A stretch of 64,000 bases of DNA, from NCBI RefSeq assembly GCF_963675165.1, contig NC_087384.1, forward strand, positions 886,001 to 950,000, in the 5' to 3' direction. The position numbers and the translations under genes were made by a program. Origin of the DNA: Halichondria panicea (taxonomy: Eukaryota; Porifera; Demospongiae; Suberitida; Halichondriidae). This document shows, one piece after another, positions 35,276 to 47,200 of the stretch; the first letter of the stretch is position 1, and every line of letters begins with the position of its first letter. The notes beneath the pieces were generated by a model, which worked only from the letters and a program-made list of their open reading frames with translations, made no database searches and was not told the DNA's origin.

Positions 35276-35615
35276 CATGCTCTGAGTAGGTCTATTGACT
35301 TAATTCATGACACCATGCAATACGATGACATTCACAGTGAGCTGCTAACGCACTGCTAATGAGTGTAACGTAAGCAGACACCAATGTATCATGAATACAT
35401 ACAGTAGAGCCAGTTAGACCAGCAGGTCAGGTGAGCTAACTATTAAAGCCATGGTTTATAGCCTGCAGGCATGGTCAATTCACAGATTCTAACAATAACA
35501 GAGCACTTAGATATTGATTATTTGTCGCTCATGGTATACTATATATCATTTACACCACTGCACTCACCATCTCTTTGAGAGCAGCTTCATCTAAACCGTC
35601 ATATTGATCTGCCAT
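29907..35615 (-). CDS. Smoothelin-like protein with C-terminal CH domain
   Basis: Ten exons give 711 residues: 35615-35568, 35225-34833, 33392-33359, 33183-32951, 32817-32689, 32528-32184, 31993-31395, 30755-30665, 30420-30269, 30018-29907. The N-terminus (LDEAALKEMLNGAEDYEERS, then AIRKAIRNL) matches the smoothelin N-terminal domain. Residues ~594-711 form a type-2-like calponin homology domain (LLAWCQHKT.., FRGSWSDGMAFCAIMHSFLP, ending IYQHFN). Between them lie an eight-residue proline/acidic repeat of PTPEPPRE type (~158-236), an acidic stretch (~237-279) and a charged coiled region rich in EARR and ERRRRR. Smoothelins bind actin and mark contractile smooth muscle in vertebrates; here an actin-associated role in contractile epithelia is inference. 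Long GT microsatellites lie in introns 1 (35229-35273) and 2 (33394-33437). Confidence 0.85.
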
Positions 35616-35940
35616 TATAGCTTGTGTAATAGATCTCTGCACTTGCAGTCACAACAACTTCTGTAGCAATCTGTTCTTTAGTACAGTGCGCACCTCCTAT
35701 ATAGCTAACAGTAGCTGGAGTGGTCAGGGGTAAGGAATCGCTTGAGCTCACAAGATGACTTCACTGATGTGTTGAGGGCTAGTCTCTATAGGCGATCATA
35801 TAACCACATCAGTTGTAGTCAAACATGCACTTCCTGGTTTTCACCAGCTATGAATATCATTAGTGACAACAACTTCACATAAGGTAATAATGATGAGATT
35901 GGATATTTGGGCATTATATGAATGGGAACTCTACTGTCAT
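35616..35940. promoter_or_regulatory. Upstream region of the smoothelin-like gene
   Basis: This 325 bp interval lies between the RAD51C stop and the smoothelin-like start, both on the minus strand. It must contain the smoothelin-like promoter and RAD51C 3' end. It includes CTATGAATATCATTA near 35849, the 15-mer repeated in the minisatellite at 2457-4440. Confidence 0.4.
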
Positions 35941-38900
35941 TCAATGTTCAGGATGTGGTCTCTTTGGTAACTGGCCGCCAGCTGACGTGAATTCCTTTGC
36001 ACTGAGCTCAGACAATTCCTCCAGTTTTCTCTTGACAGGCTTCGAGTGGGCCAGTAGTTCACTGTCAGGGACCTCCAGCATGAGCTCATCCAGGCAGTCA
36101 TAGTCATAGTCGTCCTGCTCTGCGGGGGGTATCTGGGTGGGGGGTGTCGAATCAGACTCGGACTGAGCGTCCCTCACTCCATCACCCTAGTGGGGGGGGG
36201 GAGAGAGAATAGAGGTACTGAAAGCATTTCCCTGCTAGACGTTGGAGTACACATGTGTAAGAATTTACTGCACACAAAAAGCTTTAAAAATGCTTTTGAA
36301 AGAACAATGGGCACTAAACATTAAGAGAAGGATCAAAATTGCTCAACCATTACATTGCTAAACCTAATGATGCAGTAAGTACATTTAGTGCGACAAAATT
36401 AATTATGAATTTATAACTCAGTGTACAGTTCTGAGGTAATGATGTAGAAAGAACAATCAGTACTCCACATACACCCACTCACTCACTCACAGTGATCTGA
36501 AAGGCAACAGTTTGCTCTCTGCTGTTAGGGCTCTTGAGTAGCCAGGCATATCTCACCCCTCCACTCCAGTAGAGCACCACCCTCACCGTGGCCACGTGCC
36601 CCCAGCTGTCTCCTATGCGGGGGAGAGGGCCTGGTTAATTAATGGATACGCACACTTTTACACAAACATAGTCCTTGTATCCGGCTAAATACTCCCACAG
36701 CAGCTTGTAGAGATTACATTACAAGTACAGAATTACCAGGAACATACTTGGTCCCCCCTACTCATTACACATGTAGTTACAATGTGTTGCATCGCTTGGG
36801 AGAGCACCACAATACTTAGAGTTCTCATTCTCAAATTGAAAACAGGATGTTGAATCAGATCTCACCTAGAGCAGGAGCCAGCTGTGCCGTTTTATTCGAT
36901 CCCTCGCTAATTTTGGTTGTCATTTGGTTGGTGAGAACAACCTATTTGGGGGGGGGGCTGATTTCAGCTGACGATGCATTTAGTGGGAGCTTACGGCAAT
37001 GTGTTTTGTAACAGCCAGTTGTATGAGGTTCTGAGACAGACCGCTCAAAATTCGGTTCCGGAGCCCCATGTCCTGAAACCCGTACCGGAATGGACTTGCA
37101 ATACTGTCAACCACCACCATTTTTACCTAGACAAAGAAACAAGTAGGGTGTAAGTTCACACGCTATTTTTAATTAAAGTCTGGGTGGCAAAGCAACCAGT
37201 GTTGGTCTGTGCCAAGCCTGTGTTTGCAGTCAATGCCCTAATAAGGGCATATGCCAGAAGCGTGGAATTCAGTGGTGGTACAGTAATTCAATTATAGGGT
37301 CAATGCGAGCGGTTAATGGTCAGGTATTTGTGGTATGCAAAAGAATGGATGGATACCCTATAAAGAGACTCAGGCTATTTAATATACGATGGTGTGTATT
37401 GCCAAAAGGATGAAAGAACAGACGAGAATGTTGAGAATGGTAAACAAATAGGACAACAAAAGAAACCCAGTTATCACAACCACCTGGGTGTGTACATGTA
37501 TGAGCTATGAGCATGTGTTACTATACATCTTAAAGGGACGAAGAGCACAAAGATTAAAAGGGCGATTCACGATCGTAATTGAACAAGTAATAATATTATC
37601 ATATCAAATTCCAAAAATTCAAAACTTGATTCTTATATTGATTCTTACGAGTATAATTATACTCCTAGTATATACATTTGTATTCTCACTTTAGGGTGTT
37701 GATTAATTATGTCTGGAAGGAGATTGACGAGAGCCACCAACTCGATGTAGTCGTGACAACGATAGTAGTGTATCCCTGAGAGCACCCCCTCCAATGTGAA
37801 CCCACTCAGACCAGCCTCCATGTCTGCAAGTGGTGGGCGTGTACAGCCATTAATGACGAGAACAGAGATAGTGTAATCAGAGCTGTATCACACTTAGGGT
37901 GTTTGTGGTCCACCACCTTTTTTGCCTTTGAACATAGATACTAGCTACAGATCACATTTCCTTTATAAAGTCAAAATAATAGCAGGTACTTAAAGTTACA
38001 CGGAGATATCCCATTTTGTACTTAGTGCCTAGGAATTCATATTCTGGTTTTCGTATTCTGGCTTCTTGTAGATAAACACACCAGATACATGGGGGTTAGC
38101 TAATAAGAGACACTTATATTGCACTCTCAGACATACTGACCCTGGTCGTGGTTGGACTGAGCCACGGTGGTCAGGTGAGCTACAGCTGCTTTAGCCATGT
38201 CCACAACCCTCTCCACGACAAAGCTGCCCTCAGTGTCTGCAGGGGACACAGTAAGTAGTAATAGCTACATGTGTTAGTAAAACAACTTTTGCTGTATCTA
38301 CAGATTACGCACAGACATCTGGGGAGTCAGTAAATCAACTCTATCAGAGCACAGTGTAAATACACACATTACTGAAATGCAAGTGAACACACCAATTACC
38401 AATACCCATACACTGATCCAACTATAAATCCCATACCTATATAGATGGCTTCCCCTCCCAGTCCTCCAAACACTTCCGGTATGGCCACGTCCACTGCCAC
38501 CTGCATGCTACAACACACCATCACACAACACATACCTCACACACACACACCTCACACACACAGCACAGTAAGGAATTACCTGAGCTGCGTTTTTCCCAGA
38601 CCAGGGGCTCCACAGATCTCGGTAATCTTGCCAACTGGCACACCTCCTCCCAGCATTGAGTCAACCTACACCCACACACGACACAAGTCACACTACACAC
38701 TCAAATATAGGTACGCCATACCTGAGAGGAGAAAGTGACCACATGGGCGGCCTCCACTTCGCTCCTCAGCAGCTCTAAAGCACTCACACCCACACCACCC
38801 ACACATGCACTGGTCTCTCTCGCAACCCTCAACACCTCCAAAGCCTCCGAATGAGACAAGCCCGTCTCTACATTAAAAGTGTCGTGCATGATATATTAAT

Positions 38901-39074
38901 ATTATAGAAACACACTCCAAACATTTTTTCAGGCTCACCCTTGCTCAAATCTATGATTCCTACATCTCTGAGGTCTCCCACTGTCTCGAAGCCAGCTGCT
39001 GAGAGCTTGCTAATGTGTGTGATGGCGAGTGGAAGAGATCTCAGTGTCAATGTACTTTGCATAGTGAACTCCAC
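35941..39074 (-). CDS. RAD51C: RAD51C-like recombinase paralogue
   Basis: Ten exons give 414 residues: 39074-38939, 38867-38722, 38665-38580, 38507-38437, 38236-38141, 37823-37690, 37126-36995, 36941-36866, 36612-36491, 36186-35941. RAD51C works in the BCDX2 and CX3 complexes in homologous recombination. The N-terminal helix-hairpin domain reads SKLSAAGFETVGDL..LSHSEALEVL. Walker A is GAPGLGKT (113-120) and Walker B is MVVVD (226-230). TEICGAPGLGKTQL and VVLTNQMTTKI are typical of RAD51C rather than XRCC3 or RAD51B. The C-terminal exon (81 residues) is longer than in human RAD51C (376 aa in all), is acidic, then ends in basic patches (KPVKRK, PKRPH) that may serve nuclear import. A start at 39062 is also possible. 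Confidence 0.9.
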
Positions 39075-39185
39075 CCATTACAACCTTTGACCTCCATCCA
39101 TCATGAACTTTGACCTTATGGGTTACAAATCACAACCTTTGACCTTCTAAAAGGTAGGCGTGGTGGACAAACCACGTGTAGTATA
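39075..39185. promoter_or_regulatory. Bidirectional promoter, RAD51C / UPF0390
   Basis: Only 111 bp separate the divergent start codons. The interval contains three or four copies of TTTGACCT on the plus strand (39087, 39108, 39138), spaced about 21-30 bp apart, which could be binding sites or chance repeats. Confidence 0.55.
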
Positions 39186-39640
39186 ATGGCACAAGGAGGG
39201 TTGAAAACAAAGTTCTCTGCTGTTCCTCCCAAAGGCAAAGCATCCAAAGGAAAGAAAAAGAAGCCCCTTGGCCCAAGAAAGGGTGGTAAGTAATATAATG
39301 TATCTGCTACATAAACAGTTACAATAAATTTTTTATTTTAATATAAAGAAAATAAAATATGGATATATTCACTTCCCTCGCACATGCAGGTCACTATATT
39401 GCTCCCAAGAAAGGCAAACGTATCGAGACTGATCGTGTCAAGAAGGCTTTGTCTAAGCAGATTGACCTGGGCATTGAGAAGGCCATCCATCAGCAAGCTC
39501 TCAGTGACGGCACTGAATTCAGATTGTTAGAAAACAATAAACCAGCATCTTCGACAAGCGGGTCATCAAAAAGTGGACCATCGAAAAGCAGACCATCGAA
39601 AAGTGGACCATCAAAGAGTGGGCCATCGAAGAGCAAGTAA
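39186..39640 (+). CDS. UPF0390 family protein (C19orf53-like)
   Basis: Two exons, 39186-39285 and 39390-39640, give 116 residues. The start MAQGGLKTKF, the lysine-rich stretch KKKKPLGPRKGG, then APKKGKR and a helical segment ending in KALSKQIDLGIEKAI match the small UPF0390/DUF2462 family (human C19orf53, leydig cell tumour 10 kDa protein). Molecular function is not established; basic composition suggests a nuclear or nucleolar protein. The C-terminus holds five SGPSKS-type repeats of about six residues, which appear specific to this lineage. It is head to head with RAD51C. Confidence 0.8.
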
Positions 39641-39760
39641 AGAACACTCAAACTGTACAGAACTTTGTTAATGTTGTGTGTTTTTTACTGTCGCACTCGA
39701 ATTAAACAGAACTTTGCAACGTGTTTGTTCAACTGTAAACGTATTTTCTATTAAAGCAAT

Positions 39761-40423
39761 ATGTCTCTTGGTCTACTGGGGGAGTATGGTTCCTCTGATA
39801 GCAGCGATGAAGACTCACGTAATCAATCAGCCTCCTCTAGCCACACCCACCCACCATCTGACACCTCCACTAGCCACACCCACCCACCATCGGACACCTC
39901 CTCTAGCCACACCCACCCACCATCTGACACCTCCACTAGCCACACCCACCCACCATCGGACACCACCACTGCACAAGAGTCACACTATGATCCATTTGGT
40001 ATGAACAGCACAACACAAGACGATAGTAGCAGCTTGTCATCCGAACAAGACCACACCCCCAGCCCCCCTGTCCGGCAAGACTCCGCCCTTCCCCTACCTG
40101 ACCTGGAGGCCCCCCTACATAGCACAAAGGAAAGCTCTGTATTTTCAAATCCTTACAAAGTTGCGGAAGATGAAAGACTGTCTGTACTGAAACATCATGT
40201 CGGAGAGTTCACCCCAGAGGTCAAGGAGGAGAGGAGACGTGGGAGGAGGGGGAAGAGACGAGGGAGAGGGGGCATGGCAATGAACCCTCTCGTCCGTGAA
40301 GATGATGATGGACCGCGTGATTCATTGGGCCGTTGGAAAGTGAGGTGTGGCGTGGGGGACACTCTTAATCCGCCCAAGAAGTTCATGAAACTGCACACTA
40401 GGATACAGAGCGAAGAGCATTGA
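39761..40423 (+). CDS. Unrecognised nuclear-like protein with HTHPPSD repeats
   Basis: Single-exon frame of 220 residues with a good start (MSLGLLGEYGSSDSSDED). I do not recognise the family. Residues ~24-68 are four tandem copies of a ten-residue unit, HTHPPSDTSx, encoded by a 30 bp DNA repeat. Next comes a Ser/Pro/acidic stretch. A more structured-looking block follows (VFSNPYKVAEDERLSVLKHH). Then a basic run (RRRGRRGKRRGRGG, a likely nuclear signal) and a charged C-terminus (LGRWKVRCG..NPPKKFMKLHTR) complete it. The frame is open without introns while neighbours are spliced. It starts 120 bp after UPF0390 on the same strand. Codon-level conservation would be needed to confirm function. Confidence 0.65.
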   Translation: MSLGLLGEYGSSDSSDEDSRNQSASSSHTHPPSDTSTSHTHPPSDTSSSHTHPPSDTSTSHTHPPSDTTTAQESHYDPFGMNSTTQDDSSSLSSEQDHTPSPPVRQDSALPLPDLEAPLHSTKESSVFSNPYKVAEDERLSVLKHHVGEFTPEVKEERRRGRRGKRRGRGGMAMNPLVREDDDGPRDSLGRWKVRCGVGDTLNPPKKFMKLHTRIQSEEH

Positions 40424-40633
40424 ACCATGGACACACCCTCACTGACTCACAGCATGCAGTGATTATAGCTATATAGCACTTTTCTATGCATTCTTAAACA
40501 ATAATATTATTGTATGCATGTTTTTTTATTTGTTTGCACAAGTTTGATATCAAGAATGGTAAATTTGTAAGTACTATGAAATTTGATATAATGGCATAAA
40601 AATCAGTCCCTATGATCCTATCTTATCCTATAA

Positions 40634-43600
40634 TCATAGCGTGTCATAGTCCATCAAATTACAAAGTTCAGTGAGTCCACCATCCACATCAGTGCAGAAT
40701 TCCGTCAGCTGCCTTAGCATTTTGCCGTGGTTCTCTTGTGATGTCGCATTCTGACGTAGTAACAAGTAGTTCCGATACCAGTAGAAGCCACACCTACTCT
40801 GACCTTTGACCCCATCTATGGGGGGTATATATAGTCCATCGTTAGGAGAGCCGCCCACAGGAGTGCTACTACCGATAGGAACAGAGAGCTGCCTCAGGGT
40901 TTCTCGTAGACCCCCCTTGATGTCCACTGCCGCCGTCTTCTGTTTGTCATGTGACATTGTTGCCCTCTCGGATTCGTCCAGGTCGCAGAACGGCTGCACG
41001 AAGGCCACGCCACTCGTGTGGATGAAGAGACGTGAAGTGAATTCTCCTGAACTGTAGTGTGAGAAGAGGACGTCTGAAGATTGAGGGAGGGTGGCCGGGT
41101 CGAGGAGAAACGAGAACCTGTGTGTGTGTGGGTGGTGTGTGTGTGTGTGTATGGGTGTGTATATGAGGGGATTATGGCTTGTACATGTACATAGCACTTT
41201 ACAACACAACATACAGTTAACAGGAGAAGAGTTAGTCAATTTAATGGCTTTGAGAAGTAATATAAAAGTGATTTGTCTTACTTTGTTAGTAGCGAGTTGA
41301 ACAGTTTATAGAGTGGTGTGGTGTCACATGACCAGTACGGGAAGGTGGGGGGTAGCCGCAATGGTATGAACTGTTGCTGACTGAACGGATGTGAGGTGGC
41401 AGTAAGGGAGGGGACCATGGGAGCAGGTACTAGACTGAAACCACACCTAGTGGCCTTGCTCACCCAGTTCTGAATCTGCAAGTGTTAGAGGCATGCCATA
41501 CATCAGAGCATGGCAGTACATGTATTACAGGTTATAATCATGGAGTAAATACGAAAAATGGTTCGGGGACTCTTTCAGCTGCCATATCTTGAATTCCGTG
41601 GATCCAATTCCAACGATTTTCTGATTTTCTAAAAGCTTAGAAAAAGACTTTTAAAATGGTGTCATTAATGTTCATATTTGGGAAATAAAAGAATTTGCCA
41701 ATTTCGGCCCAATACCATGGATTATAGCCCATGGTCCAAGGCCAAAAAATGACAAATTAGGGCCCTGACAAAAATTTGGACAATTTTAAACACAATTAAC
41801 GACCTGATTATAGAAATTACTAATGAATAATTAAATTACAGAGTATAAATTCCTGAGAGGCAGCTCACCAGTTGGTTGAGTAGGTTCATGGTGGCCACCA
41901 TCCACTGGAACTCCAGCTGGAAGGCACACTGTGGTCGGTAGGCGTGGTCATAACGAACGTAGCACCACTCGGGACGATCGCTGCGAGTCTGGGGGTCAGG
42001 GTTCATCTCCACAAACCGATTGAGCATTGACGAAGGAACTAGATATTTAGAATACCCAGTATCATTTTAATAACACTTATTTTTAATTTTAGGCATTTAT
42101 TTTTTCAACTTACTTTCTCCGTGTTCCTTTCCCTCAAAGTGCATGTAGTAGGGGGCGGCACCACTCCGCTGAAGGGAGGCAGGAAAGGACGTCATGGATG
42201 AGGGGGAGGCCCCTACCGTTAGCAGTGTTGATTCGTCTGTGCTGGCCAGGGGGTGGTGAACTCTGACCTCAAACCATCGCTTGGTGAACTTCTCATAATC
42301 CATTGGCTCAACAAACACAAAGGATTTATCGACATTGTCCTTGTCCTTGTGTGGGTCAGTGGGGGGTGGTTCCTGACTATCCCTCAGAGGCAGCTGGTAG
42401 AGGAAGTAGCCATCTATGAAGGGGATGTGGAGATCCCCTGAGGCATGGATCACCAGATCCTCCTGAACCATGCACTGTATAGGGAGTGGGGCAGTGTTGT
42501 CATGAAACTATGCAGTTATAAGGCAAGCAAATACCGTATAGCGGGTGTAAACTTTCGCGGAAAGACCACTAGAAAGGTTTTTGCGGATTTAATTTTCACG
42601 AAATAGCAGCTTTTTTGCAGCATGTAAGGCTGTAGTGTTCACTAGTGTAGTGTCACCTGGAGTAGTTTGACTGCCTCTCCTCTGCTCTGCACTCCAGATA
42701 TTTTTTCAAATACCCAGGAGACAGCTTCCATGGCAACGAAACAACAGCTCTTGAGCCCTGGTAGATTACTAAGGAAGTCGATTCCATCTCTAGAGTGGAG
42801 TGAGTGGGCGTGTGTGTGTGTGTGTGAGTGTGTGTGAGGATAGGTTACTACACGTAGACCCTTGCAAGCATACAGTGTATACACTAGTGCTTATTTATAC
42901 ACACGTGTAAATATGGTAATACACACTTACACAAACACATTCGATATTATGGGATACAAATAATTATAACAGGGAAGTTAGTTACGCCAACAATTAATTG
43001 GGCAGGAAACACTTCCTCTAATGGCCACCATCCCATAGACTCACTCAGAGCTTGCCATGGCCGTTGCTATCAGCTGCACAGGAGAGGAGGAGTTGAGGAG
43101 GGGGATCTGATAGAAGGACTCCAGTGATGTACCAGTAGACCTCTCACTCGCTATACTGTAGACACTATCCTCTGACGGAGTGGGCGGAGTCACCTCAATG
43201 GGCATGCCCCCATCGTTAGATTTTTTTGTCACTTTACGTTCATTCTTAGAATGCGATGGACTGGTAGTTTTTGATCCACTCGGCTCTTGTTTCCACGCCT
43301 GACCGCCTTGTGTCTTCCGTAGCAGTTGGGGACTTCCTCTCATTTTTAATTTTGGATCGATTTCCTTAAATCTCTGTAGATCTGCATCATGTGAGCTAGT
43401 TCGTCGATGTTTTCGATTGGTGTCCGATTTAACGCTCAACATTGAACTGGATGAATTAATCCCTCCTTTTCTTGATTCTGATTTTGGCTGTGATGAAGCG
43501 AGATAAGGGGAGGTGGGCCGGTTGCTAAGAAACTCGGAGAATTTCAGCCCATTGTCAGGTGCTCTCTGTCTGTCAGGGCGTGGTGATTGCGGTTGTTTCT

Positions 43601-44179
43601 CCTCTTGTATCTCAGAGAGACGATTACCCGAGCGTGGCAGCGGAGAGTGGGGGTTGGACTGCGGCTCAAATGGTGTGGAGACTCTACTAGAGGTGGACAT
43701 ATCGCCAGAGGCAATCGAGGCAGGCAGGGACACCTGACGCTTCTGCAAGAGTATATGTACATGCACAGAGGAACGAAAATATATTGTGTATTGTAAAAAC
43801 AAACAATAAAATACTGTCGTCATCTGAGTAAAAACTGGAGTGCCAGAAAATGTAGCAGTACCGTGTCATTAGTCAGAAAATTACTGATGCCTTGCGAACA
43901 TATTATGACAACACGTATAATTTATAGCGTGTACTGTACTAAAGTAGCTTCTATTAGGCATTGCTCCAGTAATTACACAATAGACCATTCTTACCAGGCC
44001 TCCCACCCCCAGACTGGACTGTCTGCTTCCCGGTTTGTCCCCTCTCTTGATGTGATTAAGGAACTCAATGAAACGAACAAAGTTGGCGATGAGGGATGCC
44101 CAGTGTTCCACACCCTCGTGTGAGTGGGCGGTGGTCCCGGAGGGGAGGAGGAGATAGCGACACCGCCAGTACTTCTGTG

Positions 44180-44241
<62 letters not shown>

Positions 44242-47200
44242 AGTCAGTGCTTTATATCCCAGTATGTAAAAACTTTTGCTGGAAAAGTCACAGCCAAAAT
44301 ACTGTATCAGATGGGATAATTATATTAAACAAAAGCTGGACGTACAATTATAATGAAATGACTAAAACTATATCTTCTCCTTTGTTACCTCTCCAAGCTC
44401 CTCAAAGTCTGGGTAGCCACAGATGTGTTGATCGAGATAGTTCCAGTTGTAGTCTTCTGTGTGAGTGTGACAGAACTCCGCTTGCTGTGTCATGAACTTT
44501 GACCCTGTTGCCGTGGATACCTGGTACGTATAGGAGATTGGGAGAGTGACCTCTCGTGACCTGAAAGCAGTGAGTATAATTGAACACACAAGTACACTCT
44601 GACTGCACACCTATAGCTAAGTAGACAGAAAATACATAACCTGCAGGAGAAAGGAACAAGGTACAATACACATGTACTTCTATACGTGACCACACTGGTA
44701 AGACAAAAATAACCACCTCTTAGGTCTAGTTTACTACATGTCAGGCTATAAAAGAGGTAATAAATGTGTGTGTAGAATTGATAGAAAAGAGCCGCTATTT
44801 TGTTGGGTACATCACTGTACAACACATGCACTGCAAGACTTACTTTGGTTTGTAGGTCCACACGACCAGGTCTGGGTAGTTGAGCTTCATGAGTTGGAAC
44901 ACTCTGCCCAGACTCAGCCTCACGGTGACATCTCCCAGTCGACCTCTCTTCTTACGGTTGGCTACCTCCTCGTGGAGCTGAGTCAGCGCTTTGTGGACAG
45001 AGAAGATGGTTTCCTGACCACCCCCCTTCTGACGACCGTGAGGCTCAAACACAAGCTGGAAGCCCTACATGTGTAAGTACAGGCAGTGTGCAAAATAAAT
45101 TACATGTAGATAGCCTAGTTTGAAAATATACAATGTACCTTGCGCATGTCAATAGTACATGTACTATACACGTGTAATTATACTGAGTAGCTACATTTGT
45201 AGGCTAGAGACACGGAATAAAGCTACAACATATTTTTAATCGTTTTACGGACAATCAAATCGAAATTATAATTATATTGTAATGTAACACACAACCATTT
45301 GGTAGTGGAGGAGATCACTGTGACTCCTCTAGACACATGCAGCACATGTACTGACTGTGTGTTGTGCTGACCTGAGATATTCTCTGGGAGATCATTTCAG
45401 AGAACACTTGAAACGTGCTCACATCTTGATGGTCTGTGATCCAGGCAGGAGTACTGGGGAGGAAACAAAGGTTTCACAAATCAATCATTCGTATACACAA
45501 AATATATTCTACTGAGTATAATGCCGGCCCTGAACTCAAACCTGTACCCACACACACTCTCCCTCACCTCTTCTCTCCGGATGACTCCTCCCCCCGGTAA
45601 CTATACGTACTGGCAACCATCGTGGTGTGATACTCGTAAAACTCGTTGGCCAACTTTTTCTGTCCTGGAAAATAATCTGTAGTCACTGGCAGACAAGCCG
45701 GCTCTGTCAGTGAGCGCCAATCCGCCCCCTGTCGCCGTGCCGACGCAAAATTCTCGCTCGGAAGTTTAGAGGAGGTTGTGTTGATTCCTCGTATGCTCAA
45801 CTGTGGGGAATTTCCCTTACCACGCACACTAAACTGTGGGGAATCCCCCCTACCACGCACACTCAACGCTGGGGAATCTCCCTTGCCACGCCCCCTTAGA
45901 ATGGGACTCTGTTTCGGGTCAGAGTAATGGTCCTCTTGCAAGTGAATAGAATCCGTGGCTTTGCTCATCATCAGTCCAGAACTAGAGGCGAGGCTTTGGT
46001 TCTCAAAGTGTGGTTGTGATTTTAGCGAGGCTGCTGATTCTCGGCTGCTCGAGCGATGCAAGTCATGTGACATGTCTTGTGACTCCTCCTTGATCACATG
46101 ATGCACTTGAAACGCCACCCCCGCCTTGTCTCGAGGGAATACATGTGACCAACGTCTGTGATGCGCAGTCAAGTCCGTGTGCTGTAATTTGGGATTGAAG
46201 GGGTTAATGAGAGATCTGTTCCTCCGTGTGGGAATATCCGATGGCTTCAAGTGATGGAGAGACTCGGCACTGCCAACAAGGAAGCCACGCCCACTTTTAA
46301 CAGACGAGTCTATCGGCTCTTCTGTCATAAAACGACCTGTGGGAGGAATTCCTGTGGTAGGAATTACATGATATATTGTTATGTGTACATTGTATAGATT
46401 ATAGACATCTTACTTCTTAAAGAGGTGGCATCGAACGAGGTGTTGATTGGATTCTCCTTTGCCTGTGGAGTGAATGAGTTGACAGATTAACAAATTCTGT
46501 AGCTCGATCTTTTCTCATAAAACTACTATTATGATAGCAGTTGAAAATGAGCACACGCACATAAAGTTATATAGCAGCAACTCACTATTTGCACGCTCCC
46601 AATGCTCCTGGCTCCAGGGCTTTGACTTAATGGCTCTGAGTCATCAAATGGACTACCAAAGAAAAAGTGATGTGTCAGTCCATACAACAAACACACATAC
46701 GTAACTGGCAAAGATGACTCCATTAAAGGAAATCATGTACGTGTGCTACGATTCTACTATTATATAGGCAGTAATAAAAATTAAAAAAGGGGGGCCGCGG
46801 TATTGGTACACACTGTAAGGGGGGTCAGAGTTCATGTCTACTCACTCGTTGAGATCTCTTCTGATTGGTGGTGGTGATTGCCGAGGGGCTGACTCTCCGG
46901 TGCTATGGTAACGAGAGCGCTGGGTCTTGGCCAATACTGGTCGTCCTGTACTTGACATTTGTGGTTTAACCCCTTGGTTAGGGGTTAAGGAGAAGACGGA
47001 CGCATCGTACTCATCACAATCCACCCTATTCAAAAGTCTATCCTCTAAAGCCTTTGATCTCGAGTCATCAGAACTTCTGGTAACTGTATGAAAGGTTTAG
47101 TATTTCTACAATATTCCAGAAAACGTACGTATAAATAGATCGCACCCGCCCACTCACCAATGAAGGGGTTGTACAGCTTGCTCCCCTTGTACCTTCGTTG

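Noticed and set aside
43513-43796. Plus-strand ORFs inside the large DEPDC5 exon
   Set aside because: They are antisense to an exon whose phase and position fit the DEPDC5 model.
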